Shown in pieces: positions 40,480-49,433 of a DNA stretch of 64,000 nucleotides (position 1 is the first letter of the stretch; each line of letters starts with the position of its first letter). The translations under genes and the position numbers were made by a program. The notes beneath the pieces are model-generated. The model saw nothing but the letters and a program-made list of their open reading frames with translations, was not told where the DNA came from and made no database searches. The stretch lies in the NCBI GenBank assembly GCA_025356095.1, contig JANXUR010000097.1:1-64000 (forward strand), written 5' to 3'. The stretch is from Acidobacteriaceae bacterium. GTDB taxonomy: Bacteria > Acidobacteriota > Terriglobia > Terriglobales > Acidobacteriaceae.

Positions 40480-43282
40480 TGTGCAGCCCTGCGGCGATGC
40501 CATTGATGGTGGCGCCCAGCGCGTAGCGCAGCATTTCGCTGTCGCTCTGGTTGCCAGCGCTTGCACGCTTGCGCCGCAGCAGTTCCACCTGAATCAGGCT
40601 CATGGGGTCCACATAAGGGTTGCGCAGGCGGATGGAGCGCGCGATCACAGGATTGCCCGCCAACAGTTCGCCCTCGCCGGTCAACGCGACAATCGCAGTC
40701 TGCGTCCGCTGAAACTCCTCGTGCAACATAGTGAAGACGCGCTCGCGCATGGCGAAGTCGGGCACCAATTCGGCATAAAGCCGAGCGATGGCGAAATCAG
40801 CCTTGGCCATAGCCAGTTCCACGTTGCGAATCATGCCAGAGAACACTGGCAACCCTGCCATCATGGCCTTCAGCATGGCGCGCGACTCTGTACTTTGCGC
40901 TGCAAAGCGCTCTAACGCGTAGCCCACGCCAAACCACGCCGGGGTCGCGTGGCGGCTCTGCATCCAGCCAAATACCCACGGAATGGCCCGCAAATCGTCG
41001 AGGCTGCGGCTGCTCTGTTTGCGGCGCGCCGGACGCGAACCCATCTGCACATGCTCCAGCTCATTCACCGGAGTCGCTTGCTCAAAGTAGGTGAGGACGT
41101 CAGGATTCTCCGCGATGCTGGCGCGATAAAAGGCAAAGGCATCCTGTGACATGTGCTCCATGGCCTGAAACCAGCGCGGGTCGGCAGCAGAATCGGCGGG
41201 GCGAAGCAGCGCCTCGAGCGATGCGGCAATCATCAGTTCCAGATTCCACTCAGCGAGCACCGGGTCGGAATACTTCCAATTCAGCACCTCGCCTTGTTCG
41301 GTGACGCGAAGTTCGCCGCTGAACGCACCTGCAGGCTGGGCAAGAATCGCCGCATGGGTGGGCCCGCCGCCGCGTCCCACGGTCCCGCCGCGCCCGTGGA
41401 ACAGGCGCAGCTTGACGCCAAACTCTGCGGCATTGCGATGCAGTTCGCGCTGGGCCTTGTAGAGTTCCCAAGTGCTGGTGAACATGCCGCCATCTTTGTT
41501 GGAGTCGGAGTAGCCGAGCATCACCTCCTGCTCGCGGCCCCAAGTATCGAGCAACGATGCGTAGGCTGGGTCGCTCCACAGAGTCCGCATAATCGCTGAC
41601 GAGGCGCGCAGCGCTTCAATGGACTCGAACAGCGGTACAGGCCGCAGGCCGGGGTCGCCGGGGGTGGCATCTTTTGGGGGACGAGCGGCGCAGTGGATGC
41701 CCGCCAGTGAGGCCAGCCGCAAAACGGCGAAGACATGGTCCGCTGACTCCGCGCCGCTAATTACAAAATTTTGGATCGCTTGTGGCGACATGCTGTTCTT
41801 AACCCCGGCGATGGTCTGTAAGGTTGCGAGCAACTCCCTAGCCTGCGGCGATAGCCCTTGCTGCAGAGACGCCACAGAGTTTGCTGGCAGCGGTCCGGCA
41901 GCAGCGAATTCCGCGAGCTGCAGCAAAGTTTCGGCATGAACCCGCGCATGTTGGCGGACGTCCAGCGTGTGGAGATGAAAGCCAAAGGTTTGCGCTTTAC
42001 GCACCAGCGGTTCCAGCAGCAGATCTGCCAGACGCTGGCCCCGGTTTTCTGCCAGACTGTGCCGCATCAGCGAGAGGTCTTGTAGAAACTGCCCCGCGTC
42101 CGCGTAGGCAGCAGGGCCGGTCTGGTGCCTACGTCGCGCCAACAATCTCATGCGTATGTAGTCAAGAAAGCGGCGGTACTGCTCGGCATCGGCCAAGTGC
42201 CGCCAATGCAAGCCCGCCTCCCCCAGAGTGCGTTGATACTCATCCAGCCGCGCCAACAGGCCGGGAGAAAGATCCACGCGGCGTCGCGAGGGGCTTAGGT
42301 GTTCCACCAGGGCTTCGATCTCAGCCACGTAATGATCGAGCACGGTGTTCTGCGCCATATCGAGTGCGGCGCGGGTGCAGGGTGCAGTCACGTTAGGGTT
42401 GCCGTCGCGGTCGCCACCGATCCAGGAGCCAAATTGCACCAGATCTGGTATGGCAGCAAAAGCCGCTGGCCCCAGAACGCTGTGCAGGGACTGCGAAATC
42501 TCGTCGTAGAGGCGAGGCAGGGCGTCGAACAGGACCAGGGGAAAGAAGTCGAGGCCCATGACAATTTCGTCATTTACGGTCGGCTTGTTGATGCGAACCT
42601 CATCCGTTTGCCACAAGGCCGTAATCTCGGCCAGAATCTCGGTTTCTGCGGCAGAAGCGTTGGCGTCGGAGATCGGCAACACGTCGAGCGCTTCCAGAGC
42701 GCCAGCGATGCGGCGCCGCTTGAGCAACACCGTACGGCGGGCAACTTCCGTGGGGTGTGCGGTGAACACTGGGGTCACGCGAATCCGGTGCAGAGCATCG
42801 AGAATATGCCCGGGCGAAACGCCAGCGGTGCTTAACCGCTCCAGCGTACCGCGAAACGAGCCTGCCAGTGGCGCACCGTCTGCTCGCAGACTTGCTGCAC
42901 GTCGGCGGCGCTTGCGATGATTGGTCTCGGCCAAATTGGTTAGCTCAAAATAGGTGGCAAAGGCTTTGGTGATGCGGTAGGAGTCTTCTACACTGAGCGG
43001 CTCGAGCAAGGCGCGAGCTTGCGCCATCAGGTCTGCGTCGCCGCTGCCGGCTTCGCTGGGGGGCGTGCCCTCGCGATGCTGAATCATTAACTTGCGCAGT
43101 TGTTCCACGCGTTGCAGCAGAGCCTCGCCTTCTTGCTCCACCAAAACCTGACCCAGTAACATGCCTAAAAAGCGCACATCCCGGCGCAGCGGCAAGTCTT
43201 TGCTGGCGTCGGTGGTCTCTGCCGCCAGTTCGGCCAAGCGGCTCGCCTGGTCGTCCGTACTCCACAAAGAACGCTGTTTCAT
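40469..43282 (-). CDS. ppc: Phosphoenolpyruvate carboxylase
   Basis: This enzyme makes oxaloacetate from PEP and bicarbonate, the main anaplerotic reaction. The 937-residue length fits. Catalytic segments are intact: VFTAHPTEVARRTVL (catalytic His), WIGGDRDGNPNVT, GYSDSNKDGGMFTSTWELYKAQ, FHGRGGTVGRGGGPTHAAILAQP (Gly-rich mobile loop) and LRNPYVDPMSLIQVELL. The C-terminal NTG matches the invariant end of the family. It is transcribed alone, divergent from the small exported protein gene. Confidence 0.97.
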   Translation of the reverse strand: MKQRSLWSTDDQASRLAELAAETTDASKDLPLRRDVRFLGMLLGQVLVEQEGEALLQRVEQLRKLMIQHREGTPPSEAGSGDADLMAQARALLEPLSVEDSYRITKAFATYFELTNLAETNHRKRRRRAASLRADGAPLAGSFRGTLERLSTAGVSPGHILDALHRIRVTPVFTAHPTEVARRTVLLKRRRIAGALEALDVLPISDANASAAETEILAEITALWQTDEVRINKPTVNDEIVMGLDFFPLVLFDALPRLYDEISQSLHSVLGPAAFAAIPDLVQFGSWIGGDRDGNPNVTAPCTRAALDMAQNTVLDHYVAEIEALVEHLSPSRRRVDLSPGLLARLDEYQRTLGEAGLHWRHLADAEQYRRFLDYIRMRLLARRRHQTGPAAYADAGQFLQDLSLMRHSLAENRGQRLADLLLEPLVRKAQTFGFHLHTLDVRQHARVHAETLLQLAEFAAAGPLPANSVASLQQGLSPQARELLATLQTIAGVKNSMSPQAIQNFVISGAESADHVFAVLRLASLAGIHCAARPPKDATPGDPGLRPVPLFESIEALRASSAIMRTLWSDPAYASLLDTWGREQEVMLGYSDSNKDGGMFTSTWELYKAQRELHRNAAEFGVKLRLFHGRGGTVGRGGGPTHAAILAQPAGAFSGELRVTEQGEVLNWKYSDPVLAEWNLELMIAASLEALLRPADSAADPRWFQAMEHMSQDAFAFYRASIAENPDVLTYFEQATPVNELEHVQMGSRPARRKQSSRSLDDLRAIPWVFGWMQSRHATPAWFGVGYALERFAAQSTESRAMLKAMMAGLPVFSGMIRNVELAMAKADFAIARLYAELVPDFAMRERVFTMLHEEFQRTQTAIVALTGEGELLAGNPVIARSIRLRNPYVDPMSLIQVELLRRKRASAGNQSDSEMLRYALGATINGIAAGLHNTG

Positions 43283-43552
43283 GCGCGAAGGCTCCCAAGA
43301 GCGGGATCTGCTCCTTTCTATATTCCTATCTTTTGGCCGAATATAGCAATCCTGACCGGTCGGTATGGCGAAATGCCCCGAAATACCTGCTGGCCGTGGC
43401 CGGAGTTTGCCGGGTACCGAGTTGGTTTGCGGGCTGCGATTTTCCGCCGACTAACCGCCATCCAACCTTGTGGAGGAGATGCCGCATCCCATGACGTGTA
43501 CAAAGCCGGGCATAGTAGCCAGCACCCAGTAACAAGCAACAAGGGGGACACC

Positions 43553-43918
43553 ATGAAGGGTTTCACCACGCTGAGGAAGAGAATGGTTGCGGTTGGAATC
43601 GCGGCATTTGCCCTGACGGCCCTCGCCGCAGCGCAGACACCGGACGTCAGGTACAGTTGGGCCGCACCTGAGCCCGTGCTGCAATCGCAGCCAGCACAGC
43701 CAGCACAGCTATCGCAGACCATTGAGCTCGCGAACAGCGTGACTGCAAACAATGCGTTTGCACCGGAGGCTGCGACGCCAGAAATGCAAAGCGATTATCG
43801 CGGCATTCGTGGTGCTCGCGGTCAGGATGTACTGGGCACCATCAACGATGTGGTATACGGCAGGCCGCATACTGCACGCACCATCGCACCATCGGCGGCT
43901 ACTAGCTTTGGCACCTGA
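43553..43918 (+). CDS. Small exported protein of unknown function
   Basis: This encodes 121 residues. ATG 43553 is preceded by AAGGGGGA and gives a signal peptide with a hydrophobic core (MVAVGIAAFALTALAAAQ). The mature part is about 90 residues, with a Pro/Ala/Gln stretch encoded by 9-bp repeats (QSQPAQPAQLSQ) and a conserved-looking RGIRGARGQDVLGTINDVVYG segment. I do not recognise the family. It has its own strong terminator at 43995-44019. Confidence 0.6.
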   Translation: MKGFTTLRKRMVAVGIAAFALTALAAAQTPDVRYSWAAPEPVLQSQPAQPAQLSQTIELANSVTANNAFAPEAATPEMQSDYRGIRGARGQDVLGTINDVVYGRPHTARTIAPSAATSFGT

Positions 43919-43994
43919 GGCGGCTCACACAACACCCAAGTGACGCCTCAGCGGATTGTCGAGTGCGGCTAAACCAGCCCCCGGCAGTCGAACC

Positions 43995-44019
43995 AAAGGC
44001 CTCCCCACGGAGGCCTTTT
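43995..44019 (+). terminator. Intrinsic terminator of the small exported protein gene
   Basis: AAAGGCCTCC (43995-44004) pairs with GGAGGCCTTT (44009-44018), loop CCAC, followed by T. It separates this gene from the DUF1570/TPR gene at 44066. Confidence 0.85.
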
Positions 44020-44065
44020 GGCTTGCGCGCAGGACATGGAACTATTTCCCGGTAAAATACGCCTC

Positions 44066-46030
44066 ATGAGCCAATGCAAGAGCAGTCGCGCAGCCGTAAG
44101 CCGGTGGATGGCGTGGGCGCTGTTTGCTCTGTTTGCGCTGGCCGTGTGCTCCGTGGCTCACGCTGAGCCGTGGTTCGAGGCCAAGAGCCCTCGTGTAACA
44201 GTGTTGACCAACGTCAGCGAGAAGCGCGCACGCGAACTGGCGCTGAGGTTTGAGCAATCACGCGCGCTTTTTGGCGGCTTGATTAGCCGGGATAAAATAA
44301 ACCTTGCCCAGCCGCTAGAACTGTTCGCCTTCAAGGATGCGGACGATTTTCGCCGTAGCGCACCCGCTGCAGCAGTTGGCACCACCGCCTTGGTTGCTGG
44401 AGGCGAACGCAACTACCTGCTGTTTGCACCCGCTGCCGCTGGCAATGCTGAAGCCGCGGTAGCGACGCAGTGGCAGTACGCGCATGCCGACCTGGCACGG
44501 CTGTTTCTGGAGGGCTCCTACCCGCCGACTCAGCCTTGGTTCGACGAAGGTTTGGCGCAATATTTTGCGGGGATTCGCGTTGCCAGCGAAGTCACCACCG
44601 GAGGCGAGCCTGCCACTGCGAACGGAAGCTCGCTGCTGCGGGCACTCGCGTCAGCGCAGTGGCTGCCGGTGGCGGATTTGCTCACTCATGCGGTACCAGA
44701 CGTCAAGGGGGATTCCGGGGAGTTGTTCCGTGCGGAATCTTGGCTGCTGGTGCACTACCTGCTGTCGCACGAATCGCTGGAGAGTTGCGGCAAGTACTTT
44801 TTTCTGGTGCGCAGTCAAGGTGTGACTGCGCCGGAGGCGTGGCGGCAAGCCTTTGGCAGTGACTTGAAAGAAGCCGATGGCAAGCTGCGCGCCTACTTCG
44901 GCTCCGTGCGTGGGCCGATGTTGGCGGCAAGCGAAAACGCCGATTCCATTTCGCGTCACAAGCTGGCTGAAGCATCCTCTGGGCCGGTAACCCACAAGCC
45001 GCTGCCCTTGGGCGCCGACGACGTCACGATCCTGGTGACCCGCATCAACGAAGTGGAAGCACGGGTGCGGGTGGATGAAATGCTTCTGCATATCCCCGAG
45101 CGTCGGGGCTTTGCGCTGGGCGATTTGCAAAACGTAGAACAGCTCTTTCCGAAGATATGGCAAGTGCATCGAGCGTTGGGTTATGCCGCCATTCAAGCCA
45201 AAGATTTTGACCTGGCACAGCGCGATTTGAGCACGGCGGTATCGCTTTCTCCCGAAGATCCATGGACGCGATACTACCGGGCGCTGCTGCGGTATCGCTT
45301 CTCACTGGCCGAGGGGAAGCCTTTGCTGAATCCGGGGGTGGTGCAGCAGGACCTTTACGCTGCATTGAGCGCCTACGCACAGTTTTCCGATGCTCTGGAC
45401 CTGCTTTCGCAGGCTTACACGGCTGGCTTGCAAGGGGCGCGGGCGGTGGAGTCGGCCAAAGCGGCGATTGTGCTGGCGCCGCGAAACGAAGCCTACGTGC
45501 TGCATCTGGGGCAGGCCTACACTATCGCCGAAAAGTGGGACGATGCGCAGAGCGTCTTCGAGCGGCTGGTGCGTACCGGCTCGCCGCCCGTTGCCACCGA
45601 AGCCAGAAAGTGGTTAGGCGACCTGCCCATTCGCAGAAAGTTTGGGAATTCGCTGGCACAACAAGGGAAGAGCCTGGTGGACCTGAGCAAGAAAGCGCCA
45701 GCACTAAAAGCTCCGTATAACCCGCTGGACGTGACGCCCGAGGATGAAGCGGAGGATGCGCGGCGGGAAAAGGGGGCGCATGGGCCGGATCCGCGCCCGC
45801 TGCAATTTGTGAAGGGCAAGCTGGTGAAGGTGGATTGTGCCAAGGGGGCGGCGGTACTCACCATGAGCGCAGCCGGCAAGCTTTGGCACATGCACGTGGC
45901 GGATGTGGGCAGTGTGGTGCTGGTGGGGGTGGACGGATTTTCTTGCGACTGGCGCGACCGCAACGTGTTTGTAAACTACCGGCTGCGGAAGGCGCTCGAA
46001 GGGGACGTTTCGTCGCTGGAGCTGGAGTAG
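44066..46030 (+). CDS. Exported DUF1570-like protein with TPR repeats, protease site degenerate
   Basis: This encodes 654 residues from ATG 44066 with a signal peptide ending AVCSVAHAEP. Residues of about 30-260 resemble the DUF1570/peptidase-MA-like gluzincin domain: the third-ligand segment PWFDEGLAQYF near residue 160 is present, but the expected HExxH reads HADLA (about 138-142), so the catalytic Glu and second His are lost. TPR-like helices (about 370-540; IWQVHRALGYAAIQAKDFDLAQRDLSTAVSLSP, AYVLHLGQAYTIAEKWDDAQSVFERL) follow, with a beta-rich C-terminal domain. Periplasmic protein binding is a likely role. Confidence 0.72.
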   Translation: MSQCKSSRAAVSRWMAWALFALFALAVCSVAHAEPWFEAKSPRVTVLTNVSEKRARELALRFEQSRALFGGLISRDKINLAQPLELFAFKDADDFRRSAPAAAVGTTALVAGGERNYLLFAPAAAGNAEAAVATQWQYAHADLARLFLEGSYPPTQPWFDEGLAQYFAGIRVASEVTTGGEPATANGSSLLRALASAQWLPVADLLTHAVPDVKGDSGELFRAESWLLVHYLLSHESLESCGKYFFLVRSQGVTAPEAWRQAFGSDLKEADGKLRAYFGSVRGPMLAASENADSISRHKLAEASSGPVTHKPLPLGADDVTILVTRINEVEARVRVDEMLLHIPERRGFALGDLQNVEQLFPKIWQVHRALGYAAIQAKDFDLAQRDLSTAVSLSPEDPWTRYYRALLRYRFSLAEGKPLLNPGVVQQDLYAALSAYAQFSDALDLLSQAYTAGLQGARAVESAKAAIVLAPRNEAYVLHLGQAYTIAEKWDDAQSVFERLVRTGSPPVATEARKWLGDLPIRRKFGNSLAQQGKSLVDLSKKAPALKAPYNPLDVTPEDEAEDARREKGAHGPDPRPLQFVKGKLVKVDCAKGAAVLTMSAAGKLWHMHVADVGSVVLVGVDGFSCDWRDRNVFVNYRLRKALEGDVSSLELE

Positions 46031-46045
46031 TGCCTCACAGGAAAT

Positions 46046-46321
46046 CTAAATGCCTAGTTTTTTGACCTGATCGTTATAGTATTTCCGGTAAAGGATATCC
46101 CATTCCTGGGAGCCTTCTAGAATTGTTTTCTTCTGATTTTCAATCATAAGGCGGGCCGCTTGATCGAGGCGGGCTTCGGCGGCGCATAGGTCGCCGAGGA
46201 TCTTGCGGGCTTCTTGACGAATGGTATTGCGGTCTTCGATGAACTCGACGGCTTCCAGTTCGACCAGAGCGTCGGTCACGGCGTGGGCGAGTTTGTTCAC
46301 CTTGTCTTGACTGATGCGCAT
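46046..46321 (-). CDS. DUF507 family protein, second of a tandem pair
   Basis: This encodes 91 residues, all helical and charged, in the DUF507 pattern (MRISQDKVNKLAHAVTDAL ... SQEWDILYRKYYNDQVKKLG). The function of DUF507 is unknown. It lies 2 nt downstream of a paralogue of almost equal size, so the two are surely co-translated and may form a complex. Confidence 0.85.
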   Translation of the reverse strand: MRISQDKVNKLAHAVTDALVELEAVEFIEDRNTIRQEARKILGDLCAAEARLDQAARLMIENQKKTILEGSQEWDILYRKYYNDQVKKLGI

Positions 46322-46323
46322 GG

Positions 46324-46602
46324 CTACAGCACCGCCTTGTATTTCTTCACGAGCTCCTGCTTCACCTTGCGGAACATTTCCTGATAGTTGGCACCGCTGA
46401 GGCGCATCTCTTCCGAATAGGCTTCGAGGATGACGCGAACTTCATCGTTGATGCGGTCTTCCAGCGCCAGTTCTTCTTGCATAGCGGCGGCGACGCGCTC
46501 GGCGGTGGCCGGAGCGTTGGTGGTGGTAATAAAATCCGTCGCGGCCAGCCGTTTGACGACTTCGCGAGCGAGATAACCTACATATTCACGGGAGAAAAGC
46601 AT
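46324..46602 (-). CDS. DUF507 family protein, first of a tandem pair
   Basis: This encodes 92 residues in the same helical DUF507 layout as its neighbour (MLFSREYVGYLAREVVKRLA ... EMFRKVKQELVKKYKAVL). Identity between the two is low, indicating an old duplication. It is divergent from purB. Confidence 0.85.
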   Translation of the reverse strand: MLFSREYVGYLAREVVKRLAATDFITTTNAPATAERVAAAMQEELALEDRINDEVRVILEAYSEEMRLSGANYQEMFRKVKQELVKKYKAVL

Positions 46603-46754
46603 GGGCGAAACTCTGAGTTTATCACAGCAGAACTTTTACCGGGGCCAAACCTGTATTTTGGGCGGCGCGCCGGGTGGCGCAATGGCCGGGTAACGCGCAG
46701 AGTAAAATGAAGAGTTCGCCGAAAATTGTGAGCGAAACGAAGGGAGTTCCACCC

Positions 46755-48119
46755 GTGATTGCTCGCTATACCCGCCCGGTGATGGGCCGCATCTGGAGTG
46801 AAGAAAACCGCTTTCGCATGTGGTTGAAGGTTGAGTTGGCAGCCACGGAAACGCTGGCCGAACACGGCATTGTGCCCAAGGAGGCTGCCAAGGCCATCTG
46901 TGCAAAGGCTGACTTTAAGCTGGAGCGCATTCAGGAAATTGAAGAGGAAGTGAAGCACGATGTGATTGCGTTCAATACCGCAGTGAGCGAGTTCGTGGGG
47001 CCGCAATCACGGTGGTTCCATTACGGACTCACCTCGAACGACGTGGTGGATACGGCGCAGGCACTGCTGGTGAAAGAAGCCTCGGTGCAGATTCGCGAGG
47101 GTCTCAAGAGGCTGGGCACGGCGTTGAAAGCGCGGGCGTTTGAGTTCAAAGACACACCGGCAGTGGGCCGCACCCATGGCGTCCATGCCGAGCCGATCAC
47201 TTTTGGCCTGAAGCTGGCGAACTGGTACGCAGAAAATCAGCGCAACATTGTGCGCTTTGAACATGCGGCCGAAGAGATGCGTGTGGGCAAACTGAGCGGC
47301 GCGGTGGGGACGTTCGCACATCTTTCGCCGCATCTGGAAGAAGCAATCTGCGCACGGTTGGGCTTGGTGGCCGCGCCGATTTCGTCGCAGGTGATTCAGC
47401 GCGACCGTCATGCGAACTATCTGGCTACGCTGGCGGTCATCGCCTCGTCGCTGGACAAGATTGCCACTGAGATTCGGCATTTGCAGCGCACGGAAGTGCG
47501 CGAGGCGGAAGAGTTCTTCAGTGAGAAGCAGAAGGGCAGTTCGGCCATGCCGCACAAGCGCAATCCCATAACCTGCGAGCAGATTAGCGGGTTGGCGCGG
47601 GTGATTCGGAGCAATGCGCAGGCGGGCTTTGAGAATGTGCCGCTGTGGCACGAGCGCGACATTTCACACTCGTCGGTGGAGCGCGTGATTCTGCCAGATT
47701 CCACTACGCTGGTGGAGTATCTGCTGGCCAAGACGGCGAACCTGATTGAGACGATGTTCGTCTACCCCGAGCGCATGCAGCAGAACCTCGATGCGACCGG
47801 CGGGTTGGTCTTCAGCGGTCAGTTGCTGCTCGATCTGGTGGAGCATGGGGTGCTGCGCGAGGATGCCTACCGCATGGTGCAGACGCACGCCATGAACGCC
47901 TGGCGCAATGGGCTGAACTTCCGGGACCTGATCATGAAGGATGAAGTGATTCGCAAGAAGGTGCCGCGGCGCGCGCTGGAGAATGCTTTCAGCTTGCAAC
48001 GGCAGTTGCGGAACGTGGATGCGATCTACCTGCGGGTGTTTCCGGAGGAGAAGAAGCGGTTGAGCGGTGGTGTGGCGCCCAAAGGGCGGAAGCAGAAGCC
48101 GCCCGCAAGAAAGAAATAA
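46755..48119 (+). CDS. purB: Adenylosuccinate lyase
   Basis: PurB cleaves SAICAR and adenylosuccinate in purine synthesis. I chose GTG 46755 because AAGGGAG lies about 9 nt upstream and the protein then begins with the canonical IARYTRPVMGRIWSEENRFRMWLKVE; 454 residues. The signature GSSAMPHKRNP near residue 261 is intact, as are GRTHGVHAEPITFG and WHERDISHSSVER. The C-terminus carries a Lys/Arg-rich extension of about 20 residues (GRKQKPPARKK). Unusually, it is not in a pur operon here. Confidence 0.96.
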   Translation: MIARYTRPVMGRIWSEENRFRMWLKVELAATETLAEHGIVPKEAAKAICAKADFKLERIQEIEEEVKHDVIAFNTAVSEFVGPQSRWFHYGLTSNDVVDTAQALLVKEASVQIREGLKRLGTALKARAFEFKDTPAVGRTHGVHAEPITFGLKLANWYAENQRNIVRFEHAAEEMRVGKLSGAVGTFAHLSPHLEEAICARLGLVAAPISSQVIQRDRHANYLATLAVIASSLDKIATEIRHLQRTEVREAEEFFSEKQKGSSAMPHKRNPITCEQISGLARVIRSNAQAGFENVPLWHERDISHSSVERVILPDSTTLVEYLLAKTANLIETMFVYPERMQQNLDATGGLVFSGQLLLDLVEHGVLREDAYRMVQTHAMNAWRNGLNFRDLIMKDEVIRKKVPRRALENAFSLQRQLRNVDAIYLRVFPEEKKRLSGGVAPKGRKQKPPARKK

Positions 48120-48130
48120 GTCTCCGCTGG

Positions 48131-49294
48131 CTAATTGTTGCTAGCCCCCGCACCCCTATATCCCTGCCAGAGGTATTCCAGCGCTTCTGGCAGGGTTTGC
48201 AGCTTCACATCGCGGTCTACGTGGCCAGCGTTGCGGGCGAAGACGAACTGGTAGTGATAGCCCTTGGCGGCCAGCACTCGGGCCATGTTCTCATTGGCGA
48301 CGACCCAGTCGTGCATGTTGTCGCGCATCACGTTGGGGTTGAGCAGGTCGCGGTCACCGACTTCCATCCAAATGCGCAGGGGCTTGGCTGCCGTGCTGGG
48401 GATGAGGTGCTCGTGAAACTCCCACGCGCCGTGCGGGGTTAGCGGGTTATAAGGCCATTGCTGGTTCACGTAGGTTCCGGAGTAGGTGAGCACCCGGTGA
48501 TACCAGTAAGGGTGGTACCACGCCATGATGAGGGCGCAGGAGCCGCCGGAGCTTCCGCCCATGGTGGCTCGGCCATCGGGATTCTTCGTTAGCTTGACCT
48601 TGGCTTGCTTTTCCACCAGTGGCAGCACTTCTTGTTCAATAAACTCAGCATAGCGGCCAGACATGGTGTCGTATTCCAGTCCGCGCTGGCTGCCTTGCGC
48701 GTCGCCGCTGCCATTGCTGAGGGATATCGCAATCATCACCGGCACCCGATGTTGGGCAATGAGGTTATCGAGCGCAGTAAACAATTCCGGGTCGGGGCCG
48801 TCGGATCCGACGATGAAAGGGGCGACCGTGCCGCGAACGTACTGCTTTGGAACGTAGACGGTGACGGTGCGGGTGTAAGGCGCGGGATGGCTGGTGGTCA
48901 CGATGAGCTTGGCCGGGTCGGCGGAGTCTGGCGTGCCGAAGGTGTGTGGCTCACGCGCAATGCCGGGATAGACTTTGCTATCTGCCGATTGCATGGTGAA
49001 AGCATTGACCGTGCCCTGCGGAACGCCCTCATGTGCGGCCATCCCGAGCGCGGGCTTGTGGGTCGGCCCGAGGATGAAGTTGCCGTCGGCAGTTGCGGGC
49101 GGAAGGGTGCCGTCGGGCAGCTCCTTCGCAGTTACATAGCCGGGCGTGTGCGGGTCGCGGGTGGGCGGCACCGGGCGAGCGTTGGCCGCCGGGGGAGAAA
49201 CTGCTGGTGCTGGGGCTGCTGATGCTGGGGCCACAGCTGGACCTGCACCAGCGGTCAGGCAAGTCAATATTATTAGGCCTAAAGAGCGGAGCAT
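48131..49294 (-). CDS. Exported enterochelin-esterase-like alpha/beta hydrolase
   Basis: This encodes 387 residues from ATG 49294, with a signal peptide and an Ala/Pro-rich linker (about 20-50). VTVYVPKQYVRGTVAPFIVGSDG, ATMGGSSGGSCALIMAWYHP (nucleophile Ser in GGSSGG), WMEVGDRDLLNP (Asp) and ARNAGHVDRDV (His) form a catalytic triad like that of esterase D/Fes-type enzymes. Such enzymes hydrolyse siderophores or carbohydrate esters; which of these applies cannot be seen. It is transcribed alone, convergent with purB. Confidence 0.87.
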   Translation of the reverse strand: MLRSLGLIILTCLTAGAGPAVAPASAAPAPAVSPPAANARPVPPTRDPHTPGYVTAKELPDGTLPPATADGNFILGPTHKPALGMAAHEGVPQGTVNAFTMQSADSKVYPGIAREPHTFGTPDSADPAKLIVTTSHPAPYTRTVTVYVPKQYVRGTVAPFIVGSDGPDPELFTALDNLIAQHRVPVMIAISLSNGSGDAQGSQRGLEYDTMSGRYAEFIEQEVLPLVEKQAKVKLTKNPDGRATMGGSSGGSCALIMAWYHPYWYHRVLTYSGTYVNQQWPYNPLTPHGAWEFHEHLIPSTAAKPLRIWMEVGDRDLLNPNVMRDNMHDWVVANENMARVLAAKGYHYQFVFARNAGHVDRDVKLQTLPEALEYLWQGYRGAGASNN

Positions 49295-49433
49295 GATAAC
49301 CCCTATCTTGGCTGGGATGGGCACTCTACCGCAAGGGCAGCGAGGCGGAGTAAGCTCTGTCCAGATGGAACGCGCAGACTTACTGCGCGGTGCCAGCGGC
49401 CTGAATAAGCTCGTCTAGGATCAAGATACCGAC

